NCBI GenBank assembly: GCA_002104985.1
Contig: MCGO01000009.1
Span: forward strand, 124,001-188,000
DNA: 64,000 bases
Direction of reading: 5' to 3'
DNA from: Rhizoclosmatium globosum
Lineage: Eukaryota; Chytridiomycota; Chytridiomycetes; Chytridiales; Chytriomycetaceae
Below, piece after piece: positions 1-11,744 of this stretch; the first letter of the stretch is position 1; each line of letters begins with the position of its first letter. The translations under genes were made by a program, and so were the position numbers. The notes beneath the pieces are model-generated. The model searched no databases and was not told where the DNA came from. It saw nothing but the letters and a program-made list of their open reading frames with translations.

Positions 1-2940
1 TAAAGTCACAGTCGTCACGCCGTACGCGTCTGTGTATTGCCTGAGAGCAACCATAGCAAGAATACCCAATGCTATTTCGCGGTTTAAATAGGCTTCGAGG
101 TGGTTTGAGAATGGCTGAAAGTAAATTCGTGTGCCGCAGAGAGCAGTAAGGGCCATGATGTATGTATTTGTTTGAACAGAATCTTAGAGAGCTAATTAAT
201 AGGTTATATTACAATAGATAAAGTCTTACTATCGTATTTAGCCATCATAGCGAAAAGGATTGAGACAACCCCTTTTTCGAGGATTGTGATTGGCATCATG
301 AAGAACATATTGGGTTTGAAGATAATGTACAGACACTGAAAAAGTTTTTGAATGGGTGTCAAGCCTTCCTCTTCATATTTGATTTGGCCATTTACATTCA
401 ATTTATAAAGTGTGAATCCCAACAATGCTGGAATAACTCCTAACATTATGAAAATAATTATAATGGCCAATGCAGCTGCAGGAGCATGTTGAGTTCCAAA
501 GCATTCAACTTGGGGAACTTGGCTCAGAACATACTTTCCTTCAATTGTCGTGCATTGAAGTAGCATGAGGGAGCTGTCTACAAGCGGCATAATGATAAAC
601 GTTATCACCACTATGACAGCACGGAAGCAAATCAAAGATACAGAGTCTCCCTGAAGGTGACGTGGAGCATACTGCATCACTAAATCATTTGCTCTTGGGA
701 ACCGAGACTGTAAAAATCTCATAAAAAAGTAAACAAGTACAATATAGCCCAGAATGATAGTCGGTAGGAAGAACCGAAATAATAACTTTTGAATACCCGA
801 CAGTGGCAACGGACAATCCGTCACAAATCCATCAACGTTGAGGGACGTGATGGCCAAAAACGTGCTGATTCCAGATACTTTCAAGATTCCATTCACCTGA
901 GTTTCAAAAATGTATCGAGACACCTGAAAGTAGAAGAAAAGGAGCTCGACTGTTGGGGCCTCTTCATATGGGAGCAAAATCAAGATAAACGCACAGATAA
1001 ATGCGAACACAAGTATCATATAGAAACTCAGTCCGCCGCCGCTACTGCACGAATGACAGTCGCCACCCCACAAATAATCTCCCGGGTTTTTGCATTCTGT
1101 GCACAGAATTCCTTTAAACTGAGGTGCACAGCTCAACGGAGGACAACTGTGACCCACGCAGCAAGCGTCATGCATAGGGCAAACGTATGACACAGGTATC
1201 GTTGATTTCGGAGCTGGCATCCACAACCCTTCATTCACATTAACGGTCGATCCCCCTGGGCAATCAAAGTTGTCAGGACAGGACTGCATCCAATCGCTTA
1301 GCACAATACAGGCTGATCATCAACACTTACAGTACACTCTCGAGTAAAATTTGAAACCCAGTTATACGTATCTTTAGGACACGTAATACATGCGTACGTC
1401 GCTCCAATAAGGTATCGACCAGTCCCGACAGGGCATGATTCTAGTGAGGTTATTTGATGAATAATAAATCGTAGGAGTCTGTATCCTCACCAACAGACTT
1501 CGGAACTGGTGGAACCCAAGCACTCCATACGTTAATGTTTTTTTGAACCCATTGACAAGCAGCTTGTGACGCCGTCAATGGAGTTTTTCCACCCATCTGT
1601 TTCAACATTGTGTTCATACTATCTGGGTCAATTTGGAATCTGGTTGCTAAAGTGGGAAGCTCTGGAAAGTCAGTTGCGAATTTAGGAGACATGAGTTTTT
1701 GAAGGATGATGCTTTGTGGATCCGTCGTGAGTGGCTTTGTATTGTCTGACACAATAATTTCATTATGCGCTTTTGGAATTATATAAAACTTACCTTTAGA
1801 GAATATTCCATACTCAGTCGGATTGTTGCTCGGAAATAGTAGTTTGGTAAAGTTGTTCACAGCGACGTACGTCCCGGGTGTCCAAAAGTAAAACAAAATA
1901 GCCTTTTTCTTCGCCATTGCGTCATTCAAAATCGCTTTTGTGTTATCGAGACCTCCGAGGAAGTTAATTGTCAGAGGAAGTTGAAGACCGTCAATAATTC
2001 GTTGATACACGTTGGGTGAATAGGAGGAATCTATGTGCCACAATTCTGTGCAATTACTATTCGCCGCTTGGCATTGCTTTGGAATGTACGTGCTATCAGT
2101 ACATGGTCCTGGTTTATTCCCACATTTTGGACCAGTCCCAGAAGCAGGAAAAATGACCCGACGATCAGGATTCAAGAGAGACCTCCAGAAATCCAAGTTC
2201 CATTCCGGATATTTATCCATCAGGTACGTGGGAATATACAATCCAACGTTCTTGTTGTACCTTTCAAGAAATGTTAACACAGGCAATAAAGCAAAATGAT
2301 ATCGAACCCAATCGCACCCAAGTTAATAGCAACTTTATCTGTCACAGTTATTTGAGTAAACGTACTCTGGAAATCTACAGGGTCTATTGGCCATTAGTTT
2401 ACATTTCGTCAGGACGGGCAGTGTACTCAACTGACTTCCATCTCGAAATCGACAATGTTATTATAAAATTCGATACCGAGAACATATTGGATTCTCTGTT
2501 AAAAATTGAGTAAATATAGTCCGCAGGCAGAACAATATGAAGACATACTTTGGCAACTTGGACTCTGTGATTATGGGAAGGTAATCAATATGCTGTAATC
2601 AAATCGTAAAGAGATTGTACCTATATCCCATCGCCTCCAAGATGTACTGAAATATATACGCGTTCAGTTTACTGCTATTCGTGTCCTCAACAAGGAAAAC
2701 GATCGGTCTTTTACTTGTCGTGAAATACGACCCATCAGGAAGCCTCAGCTGATTCCAGCCGAGATTATTCTGGGCTATAGGGCATGGATCGGCATTATAA
2801 AACAGGGAGTTATTGGTGTCAATATTGAAACTGGTCCAGTTGAAAGTTGTGGGATTCAAAGTCGTATCTCCTGAAGCCAAACGAGCAATGAGGCCAAGTA
2901 GCCAAAATCGGATCCAGTCAATCTTATAAGCCGAAACCAT
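1..2940 (-). CDS. binding-protein/multi-TM receptor-like membrane protein (partial)
   Basis: Runs off the left edge; the C-terminus is missing. The chosen ATG at 2940 gives a hydrophobic signal-like N-terminus (MVSAYKIDWIRFWLLGLIAR). It is followed by RPIVFLVEDTNSSKLNAYI and further segments (about 2600-2870 and 1450-2290) resembling substrate-binding proteins of glycine-betaine ABC type. Next comes a Cys-rich ectodomain (about 1070-1440, repeated C-P and C-x2-C), then at least five membrane spans (about 240-1020). An intron at 183-229 (GTAAGA...AAG) leads into more hydrophobic coding DNA to base 1. Similar binding-protein/TM fusions are known to me from chytrid genomes; the ligand is unknown. 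The frame changes near 1320-1440 and 2300-2600, through introns or lost bases I could not fully resolve. The receptor role is inferred. Confidence 0.6.
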
Positions 2941-3148
2941 AAGGGTGGGAAAGAGATTGAACAAGGTCGTGTCGGAGGATGATATTGTCAGGGTCAACGA
3001 AAATCTTTCAGCGAAGATGGCAGAGAAAGAACGGTGTTGGAACAGTCAATATTTAGTCCTGAGAATGAAACAGCTCAGAGAAGGTCAAACCAAATGAATG
3101 TACGGAGCAACAGAGATATTGTTGAATAAAAACTTGCAGCCATTTGAG

Positions 3149-3575
3149 ATGTCAGGACTCGCCCTCGCCACCACTCGCCGGGCATCGCACCTACGTCCCG
3201 CCCAGGTCGCCCAGGTCCCAATGCGATCGCTGTCGTACTTCCGCGCTCATCCTCGAGGCGCAAAGGCCGCTGCGGACCCGGCACCCAAGGCCGACGAGCC
3301 AGTTGCGTATCAACAGAAGCCATTCAAAGATCCAATGGCCGGTTTCTCCGAGAAAGAAGTGAAGGAAATCAAGCGAGACATCGAAGAACAGGGTCGACGC
3401 GCGTACTCAACCGGGTGAGTTGAGAATTGAGTGCACCCTTATCTCCCTCAAAATCTTTGACCTGTGCGCATGGCTTCGTGTGTGTCTTATGATCCTAATT
3501 AGGTACGCTATCATCGGCGGTGGAATGGCGGTTGTTCTGGGTGTTGTTTTCGCAAAGAAGCAAGGGTTGTTGTGA
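3149..3575 (+). CDS. small single-pass mitochondrial-type protein
   Basis: Two exons, 3149-3414 and 3503-3575, joined across an 88-bp GTGAGT..TTAG intron that restores the frame through a Gly codon. About 112 residues. The N-terminus is rich in Arg, Ala and Ser without acids (SGLALATTRRASHLRPAQ), as in a mitochondrial presequence. The middle is charged (FSEKEVKEIKRDIEEQGRR). Exon 2 is almost entirely one membrane span (YAIIGGGMAVVLGVVFAKK) with a basic end. An upstream in-frame ATG at 3098 would put 17 residues before the presequence and is less likely. I do not recognise the family; the look is that of a small inner-membrane or respiratory-chain accessory subunit. Confidence 0.6.
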
Positions 3576-3803
3576 GAGGCCAATATTGTTTGTCGTTTCT
3601 GGCTGTGGTTGCGAAGTTGCACTATTCTTAAGTTGAGAAGCCTGTATGGAATGAATTCGTTTGATTTCGGAATTTTGCACTATTCTCTTGTTCCATTGTG
3701 TCGTCAGGTCGACCTTCAAGATTTCCACACAATCTGACTCCATCAATATATCGTTCCTGTACTATCCTAACGCGGTTTTATCAATATTCAACATTAAGCA
3801 CAC

Positions 3804-5791
3804 ATGGGCTGCTGTGCTTCTGAACCGATAGACTTTGAGAAAGAAGGTGATGTATTCTGTCTTGCAACAAATCAACTAACCATGATTTAACTTCTATCAC
3901 CAACCATCAACTTCTTAAACAACACAACTATTTCGCGTTGGTTCCAAATAACGCCATTTATTATGGACTTCCAACATGTTCGCTTTCAACATACTTGCAC
4001 TCGGTTTCTTGTCATTCAATTCACAAAATCAGTCGACATCACGCACTTTGAAATTGGAATCTCAATCGGGAAAGGTGCTTTTGGGAAAGTCAGAATAGTT
4101 CAGCACAAGAAGTCCAAAATCCAGTATGCAGTGAAATACATGAACAAAGAGGAAATTATAAAACGAGGCAGTGCGGAGCATGTATTGAGTGAAAGGCGAC
4201 TGTTGGAAGAGGCGCAACATCCGTTTATAGTGTAACGCATAGTGGTTTGAAAACGCATAGAACGCTGACATCATTCCAAGGAATTTGAGATATGCATTTC
4301 AAGACGACGAGCATCTTTTGATGATTCTGGACTTGAAGCTCGGCGGTGATTTACGGTTTCATTTGACCTATAAAGGCCCGTTTACTGAAGACCGGGCCAA
4401 GTTCTACTTTGCGGAAGTGTCGTGCGCGCTAAATTATTTACATGGATTGAAGATTGTGCATAGAGATATTAAACCGGACAACAGTGAGTAGAATCTCATA
4501 AAACCAGCATTAACACCGTTTCCAGTTTTATTGGATGAAAAGGGTCACGCAAGTGTAACTGATTTCAATGTCGCTTGTCATTATAAGGATGACAAGCCTT
4601 TAACATCAAAGTCAGGGACGGCCCGATATATGGGTAACTTTAAAAGTCTTTTTAAAAGACATTTAACAAATTGGTCACTAGCACCGGAGGTCGTAGCAGG
4701 TACGGGATATTTGAATGCCGTGGACTGGTGGAGTTTGGGTATTACCACTTACGAAATGTTTTATGGATATGTGAGTTACGGACTTAACCTGACTGTATGC
4801 TCAACACAACTACAAATCAGGCTCCATTTCGTGCGCGCCACAAAGACGAGCTTCGAAAATCCATCATGAATGATCCACTGGAGTTCTCCAAAAATCCGAA
4901 ATACAACATTTCAGATGTTGCCATACAATTCATTACAGCTCTACTGACTCGTCCACTGGAAGACAGGTTAGGATCAAATGAAAATGGAGGATATGCAAAA
5001 ATCAAAGAGCACGAATGGTTTAAGGATATTGTTTGGGACAAGGTAGAAAAAAAGGAACTGCCTGTGCCATTTGTCCCTGATGTGAGTTCAAAAATGTCAA
5101 ATGAATAAGCAATCTCACTGCAAATAACTTAGGTTGAGAAAAACGCCTACCACGACCCACGATATGGACTTGAAGAAATGTTCTCTGGAAGAAACGAGCT
5201 TGCCGATAAGCCAGTACGAAACGGTGGGTCTATCGGAGGACGAAGGAGGTCATCGGCTGTTCAAAGTACATCCGGAAATGGAGTTCCTGGTTCTCAAACA
5301 GGAACCTCTGGGCCGCCGACGATAGATACAAACTCTCGAGCCCAGGGTGTTGGAATGTCCAGGTCTCCATCAATCAGTCCGAATTCGAACGCGGCTGCAG
5401 CTGCAGCTGTAGCAGCAATAACATCGCCAACACAGTCACCTGAGAAGAAAGGATTCTTTGTACCACCAAGTGAGGATTATTAAGTTGTGCAATGATATCT
5501 AATATTTTGGCATCAGAGAAGGAAGAGTTGCCCGAAATTACATCAGCCGAAGAGTTGCAGCTACAGCTGTTTGAAACAAAGTACACTGTATTCGACTGGA
5601 CAAAACCAAAACCAGCACACGTTGTCGATATTTGCACAAGTGATTTACCCCCGCCAGAGAGTAGTTTGCAAGATACATCTATTCTTCCTGGTATCAAAGA
5701 TGAGCCCGATAAGGAAGACCGTCCGTTTGACGCCAGCAATATGCCAAAAACTCCAGAACAACCGACAACAACGGAAATTGTAGCGCCGTAA
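3804..5791 (+). CDS. STK32/YANK-type AGC protein kinase, copy A
   Basis: Eight exons: 3804-3846, 4033-4231, 4281-4483, 4526-4633, 4682-4770, 4821-5081, 5133-5469, 5517-5791; all junctions keep frame. The N-terminus MGCC fits N-myristoylation plus palmitoylation, so probably membrane-anchored. Kinase core: GKGAFGKV loop, YAVKYMNK lysine, GGDLRFHL, HRDIKPDN catalytic loop, DFN in place of DFG, APEVV, DWWSLG, and an AGC-type tail (LPVPFVPDV). DFN and the overall motif spacing are characteristic of the STK32/YANK family. The C-terminal 200 residues are Ser/Ala/Pro-rich, with a short motif (TKYTVFDWTKPKPA) related to the tails of the two kinases downstream. First of three head-to-tail copies; only 96 bp separate it from the next. 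Confidence 0.88.
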
Positions 5792-5887
5792 ACGTTTATG
5801 TCTGAAATTAAATATATTTTGTTCACTTTCTTGAGTTAACTGTTGACAGAAAATCTTTGAACGAATCCATACACGACATTAACATCA

Positions 5888-7323
5888 ATGGGAAACTGCT
5901 GCTCCTGTTGCTTTGATCCACCTGTAGATTTTGACGCGCCAGTCGATATTTCGCACTTTGAGCTCTGTCGATCGATCGGGAAGGGAGCGTTTGGGAAAGT
6001 CAGAATCATTGAACACAAAAAGACAAAAGTGCAATACGCGTTGAAATATATTAACAAGCAGCAATGTGCACAGCAAGGGCTTGCGAACAATATGCTTCGA
6101 GAACGGAGACTCTTGGAGGAATGTCATTCACCTTTTGTTTGGTGAGTCACCAAAACTACTTGTAGATCTCTTGTAAAGACGCGTTTCAGGACTAACGACG
6201 AGCCACTAGTAATCTGCGATATGCCTTTCAAGATGATTTGCATCTTTTGATGGTGTTGGACCTGAAGTTGGGTGGGGACTTGGACTTTCATTTAAGGAAA
6301 GATGGCTTCTTTCCTGAGGAACGAGCAAAGTTCTATTTTGCGGAGATTGCTTGCGGTCTTGTCTATCTCCATTCGTTGAAAATAGTACATCGTGATCTCA
6401 AGCCAGGAAATGTGCTGCTGGATGAATTTGGCCACGCGTCGTTGACGATTTCAATATTGCATGTCACTATGATGAAAAGAAACCAATGTCGTCGCGTTCC
6501 GGGACGTTGTCTTATATGGGTAATTACTCACTCATTGAAACTTGATGTTTTAATGTTAAATGTCTGAAATAACCAGCTCCGGAAGTCGTCAACAAAACGA
6601 GCTACCTAAATTCAATCGATTGGTGGAGTTTAGGAATAATGACGTACGAGATGCTTTATGGATATGTAAGGGCGTTAGTTATTCGAGAGACTCGAAACTA
6701 ATACATAACAAGACTCCCTATGGTGCTGCGCAAGAAGTTGACACAAAATACGCGATTCGAAATAGTCCGCTTGTTTTTCCTGAGAGCACAAAAGCCGCTG
6801 TATCAGATGTCGCAAAGGAAATTTTGGCGGGCCTCATTGAACGTGACGTTTCAATTCGTTTAGGTTCGAAGGAAAGCGGGGGATCCAGGAAAATTAAAGA
6901 GCATAAATGGTTTGAGGGATGGGATTGGGAGAAAGTGGAGGCTCGTGAAGTTCCTGTGCCATTTAAGCCTGATGTACGATTCACAAAAGTTTCGCAGTAT
7001 TTCTAATGAGCACTATCTAGGTTGAGAAAAACATGTACTATAACCCGATATTGGAGCTAGAAGAAGCCTTGTTTGAAGATAACCCGTTGCAAAGCAGACC
7101 TGTGAAATATAAAGAGCCAAAGGAATACAGTAAACGAGCGCTTGCAGAAGGAACGGAAGAATCAGACGAGCAGATTCAGTTACGTATGCTCACGGAAGGA
7201 TTTTTGGACTTCGACTTCACAAAAGTAACTCATTCTCAACAAAGTGTTGAGATGAACATGGGTGGCTCTACTGCGGATTCGCATGAGAGATTGGTTCCAG
7301 AAGAACCAAAGTTTACTATTTGA
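5888..7323 (+). CDS. STK32/YANK-type kinase, copy B (frame-broken)
   Basis: Exons 5888-6141, 6210-6519, 6577-6665, 6713-6973, 7021-7323. N-terminus MGNCCSCC (acylation signal). All kinase motifs are present: [24 protein letters not shown], then in a shifted frame TDFNIACHY and later APEVV. One base is missing at about 6445, between the Thr and Asp codons of the T-D-F-N motif, so the activation loop leaves frame in this sequence. Relative to copy A it lacks the first intron (after the acylated N-terminus) and the intron inside the catalytic loop; the other positions match. The C-terminus ends in a copy of the [11 protein letters not shown] motif. Either a recent pseudogene or a sequence error; everything downstream of the break is undecayed, which favours error. 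Confidence 0.82.
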
Positions 7324-7445
7324 GAATAGATCCTTATTTTCTTCCTTGTGTCATTTTGAAGATTTTCTTGAACGTTCTTGCCAATCTCCGAGACGAACTT
7401 GCGACTTTCTTACGTCAACTAGCGCGTTTAACACTTAAATAAGCA

Positions 7446-9289
7446 ATGGGAAACGTTTGTTCATCTTGCTACGATCCACCTGTGGATTTCGACGGTCCAG
7501 GTGACATTGTTTCGTTTTTTGACCACCACATAGCCCATACTCATAAGCTACAAGTCGACATCACGCACTTTGACATCGGACGCGTAATTGGAAAGGGGTC
7601 GTTCGGGAAAGTCTGTATCGTTCAACACAAGAAGACAAAACAAGAGTTCGCACTTAAATATATCAACAAAGCGGTTTGTTCGGCAAAAGGTCTCGCCAAG
7701 AATATGATTGAAGAGCGAAAGCTATTGGAAGAAGCAAAGTCTCCGTTCATTTGGTAATTTGGATGTCTTAACAGGAGATTCCAAACTGATGTTTGTTGAA
7801 GTAACTTGCGATACGCATTTCAGGATGATTTGCACTTATTGATGGTGATTGACCTCAATGTGGGCGGTGATATAGCCTTCCATCTAAAGTTTGGGGGTGC
7901 ATTTACAGAGGATCGGGCAAAATTCTATTTTGCGGAAATAGTTTGCGGTCTTTCTTATCTTCACTCGCTCAAGATTGTCCACAGGGACTTGAAACCCGGA
8001 AATGGTTAGTCGAATTGATGAATTCTATGTTTTCTAACCATTTGTCAGTTCTATTGTCAGAATCGGGGCATGCGAGCCTGTCAGATTTCAATTTGGCCTG
8101 TCATTACAAAGAGGAAAGGCCAATGACGTCTCGATCTGGAACATTGAAATATATGGGTGAGACTGCAGAATTTTTTCTGTGAAGCTAATCTCAACAAGCC
8201 CCTGAAATCCTGAGTCAAAAAGGATACCTGAATGCTATAGATTATTGGAGTCTTGGAATAATGACCTTCGAAATGCTGTTTGGTTTTACTCCATACGAAA
8301 ATGCACATGAAAGAGAAATTAAAAGGGCGATTGTCAATGATCCAGTTAAATTTCCAGAAAGCTCAGTGACAGTGGATCGTGTTTCGCCCGAGGCCAGGAA
8401 CATAGTCTTGGCTCTACTCTGCAAAGATCCTACCCAAAGAATAGGATCTAATGAAATGGGAGGCGACTCATCGATTAAGTCTCACAAATGGTTCTCCGGT
8501 TGGGATTGGCAGAAAGTGCAAAAACAAGAATTACCAGTCCCATTCATTCCCGATGTGAGTGTCAAAAGTTGTATCATGTTTTAAATCATTTTTTCAGATA
8601 AAACGCTGTACATACTATAACCGAGTGTTAAATCTTGATGAAGTTCTATTTGATGAAAATCCATTGCAGAGTAGGCCCGTGAAGAAGAATAGAAGTCGTT
8701 CAAGTAGGGGAAGTGTAAACAGCAAAGCCTCGACTTCAAAAGGAACACTTCCTTCTGGTAAACAACGAAAATTATGTGATTACATACTTACATAACTTCA
8801 CGACTAGTAACCGAATCGGAAGTGGAATTACAAATGCGACAGTTCGAAGAAGACTTCATGGATTACGATTACACAAAAGTCAATGTCGGAGCTGGTAAAC
8901 CAAAACAAATATTTTACGTTGAAGCAGTGGACAGCAGTTCTGTACGAACACAGGCCTCAGTTACGAATGACGAAGCCGTTTCCCACTTAAACTCAAAATT
9001 ATCAGTCGCAGACCTAGAAGGACCGAGAAAACGTTCAGTGGGTATACCAGGTCCAGACGGAAACGAATCAACGTCAAGGCCGCGGTCCTTGATTGTGGCA
9101 AGCGAACGTGCACGAAAGACTCTTTCTCTCAATGATGCAAAAATACAACAAGAAACATTAGGATTAATACCCAAAATTCAGCGAACTTCAGCGACTCCAA
9201 GCGAAGCGGAAATCAATAGATCTTCCTCGGCCGACGGCATCATTGTGGGAACAGTACAAACTCCTAAGATTGTTACAGATGATTCATGA
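7446..9289 (+). CDS. STK32/YANK-type AGC protein kinase, copy C
   Basis: Exons 7446-7500, 7555-7753, 7802-8004, 8049-8156, 8199-8554, 8598-8757, 8808-9289. N-terminus MGNVCSSC. The first intron (7501-7554) is 54 bp with no stop, so an unspliced reading would insert 18 residues; removing it restores the G-P-V-D-I-T-H-F alignment with copies A and B. Motifs: [45 protein letters not shown]. It lacks the intron that copies A and B carry just after the APE region (at the Tyr-Gly-Tyr position). The tail has FMDYDYTKV and a Ser/Thr-rich end. No frame defect, so probably an active member of the cluster. Confidence 0.87.
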
Positions 9290-9309
9290 TTCAAATAAAT
9301 GAGATTAGT

Positions 9310-10183
9310 TTATTTATCTGATGGCTTAAGTGGTAACATTAATCCTGAAACACTTGAAGCTCCTTGTGGGGTCGAAATCGACCGTTGTTGTGTTGGTGGC
9401 CTAAATGTCATACTTCCGGAAGGCACATAACCCATTTGTCGTTGATACTGAAGATTTGTGAGCTGATGTGCTTGACGCGGTGTCTGTTGGCTATGTCCTG
9501 AATTTCGTCTGGTATCTGTGTTGTGACTGAAGTTGAGATTGATAAACAGGATTGTGGATCATAGTTAGGCTTCTGATTGAGGGGTGGCTCTTTCATCAGC
9601 GCCGATTTTGCTTCCAGATCTGCAAAAAAGCGGTCCGCGTTTGGACTCACCGCTCGAGGTCTACTGGAGTTCGAGGAGGATGGATATATTGCGAGTGTTG
9701 AGGTTGTTGGGAGTAGTTTGCTGATTGAATTCTGCTCTGTGGTCTACTTTCTGTATTCGACATTGCGTGCGAATTATAAGGTTGGTTCGCCCAGTTTACT
9801 TGCGATGTTGAATTATTTGGAGGTCTTATAATTGGTGGATAAGGCCTGGGATATATTTGAGATGTATGCGGCCCGCGAGGGACTAACGGAGCCGAAGTGG
9901 TGTTAGGAGCAAAGTGCGCATGGTGTTGACTTGTCCGACCTTGAGGATTGGAAGAAGCCGACATTATACTTCGCGTTTCTAGCGACGAATGTTTCATACT
10001 CGACGGCGGACGTTGGTTTGTAGAGCTTAAAATTGCTTGTTTAGGATCTGCAGCTTGTTGAATCATAGCATCTTCAGATTCGGGAATAGTTGCAGTGAAC
10101 GAAAGTTTTCGACTCGAATTTGCGAATGTATGCCAAACTGCCGCTTGGGACTCATTCGCAAGAATATCAGGCTCTTCAAGCAT
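9310..10183 (-). CDS. low-complexity Gln/Pro/Ser/Asn-rich protein
   Basis: Reads left from ATG 10183. The first exon, to about 9650, is rich in Pro, Ser, Gln and Asn. A 78-bp intron (GTGAGT...CAATCAG) at about 9570-9650 leads to a Gln/Tyr-rich stretch, and the last part (VPSGSMTFRPPTQQRS, ending LKPSDK) lies in another frame after what looks like one lost base near 9490. No folded domain or known family is visible; composition suggests a disordered protein. It starts only 40 bp after the stop of the NIPA gene on the same strand. Confidence 0.4.
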
Positions 10184-10223
10184 AACACGTTGGTCTTTGA
10201 TGGTATGATTCTTTTACTCTCTG

Positions 10224-11520
10224 CTATAGCTTCAGAGTGAGCTTATCGTTTGTTGCTGTATCTCCCGGAATGTCAACATTTTGAGGCGTTAAGCTCGCCT
10301 TTCGGCTTCCAAACAGATTGAATAAAGATGAAGTGGCCGTTTTGGATTTGCCTTTCCGCTCATAGCTGGACATCAGTCCGTCATCGTCGACGAATCCAAG
10401 CAACTCTCCATCTTCTGAATCCGAATCAAGATCATCATCTTCGGGAAACATTTCATCGTCTGTATCGTCGTCCGACTTGTTTCCATCCATTCCGTCAATC
10501 AGACTTCCGGTTGACTGTAGTCCCAACTTTCTCCGTTCTAGTTTTTCCAGCTCTTTGGCTGCATTCATTTGCGAGTTATATTCAAACAAGAGAGCGACCC
10601 CAGAAACAATCACCAGAAAGCCAATGACAAGCATGATTCCCGCAACAACAGATGCCACGGGAAAGCCTTGAAACAAGACAGCCGACGTAACCAGGGTACT
10701 CGTTGTGAAAAATACATAATACACTGGTGTAACTATGGCGGTTGAAAACAGATTCAGAGACTTGTTGAGGAAATGAATTTGTGATATGACGGTAAAAATA
10801 ATGAATGCGAGGAGAGGTACATAGTCCAATATCTAAATTGGTTGTCTGTGTTCCAGTTGGATCCACTGTACACAATTGAACTTCCGAATCCTTGAATGCT
10901 GACAACCAGGAACGAGCCCACCATAGAGCAGATTGAGATGTATACAATAGGATATTTTGATCCGTATCTCGGCGAGACTTGATAAATAAGGTAGAGAATG
11001 AGAAACAGCAAGACTCCGGAATAGACCAAAAACCCAGGAGCCACGACATACGCAAAAAACTGTGGCATGGTATTGGCGCTAGATGTCTCGGGTGCATTAA
11101 GAACCACGATGGTAGCCCCGAGCACACACATTCCACAGCCAACCTTCCCGCTAAAGTTCAACTGCTCGTCAAGAAATATCGAGGATAGTATAGCCGATAT
11201 AACCACACTTAAAGCTCCCAGAGGAGTTACTAAAATAGCAGGTACGAACGCATATGCTCCAAAGTTACAGATTTCACCCAACGCCACTGTTCTCAGACTG
11301 ATTATTGACTGTAACAGATCTTAAGTAACTCACTCAATAAAAGACCAATCCACCATAATGGCGATGATAAATAAGAATGCCCACTCCCAATTTCGCCATG
11401 TTTCTTTTGGGCGTCCAAAAGTCCCTTCTTCTTCAAAATGAAGGATGATCCGATAAAAGCTCCTGATAGTAAAGCCAGAGTGATTCCCACAGGTTTATGC
11501 CATCCTTGCTCTTCGGTCAT
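10224..11520 (-). CDS. NIPA-family magnesium transporter
   Basis: Starts at ATG 11520 (MTEEQGWHKPVG). Exon 1 ends at 11334; a 47-bp intron (11287-11333) restores WWIGLLLMALGEICNFGAYA, the NIPA TM2-TM3 region. The typical VPAILVTPLGALSVV follows, then further spans with the family motif NKSLNLFSTAIVTPVYY. About nine membrane segments in all, then an acidic cytoplasmic tail (about 10260-10560, DDDTDDEMFPEDDD). One G appears lost at about 10827 (Tyr-Trp-Asp-Tyr context), the only thing breaking the frame. NIPA proteins move Mg2+ across plasma or endosomal membranes; length and topology agree. Confidence 0.85.
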
Positions 11521-11744
11521 AAAGGAAACGCGTTGACTCGAGAATTTGTCAGATTTTTGACTTGTTTTTGTCTATCTACCCAAGACAACTTGCATTCACT
11601 GCCCTGTGTACCTCCACGACTCAACCCGCCAAGGATCAGATCATATCTACTGTCATCAATTTACGCGAAGCCGAGACTTCGTATCGCTCCATACCTGTCA
11701 ACCTGTCAAAAAAAAGTCACGCACTAAAACGCAATCCCCTTTTG

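Noticed and set aside
5888..7323. Programmed frameshifting as explanation of breaks
   Set aside because: No slippery heptamer or stem-loop pattern; breaks occur at unrelated sites in unrelated genes.
7501..7554. 18 extra residues in kinase copy C read straight through
   Set aside because: A 54-bp GT..AG intron without a stop; removal restores alignment with copies A and B.
10582..11142. 186-codon minus frame within the NIPA gene
   Set aside because: Overlaps the NIPA reading in another frame with no family match.
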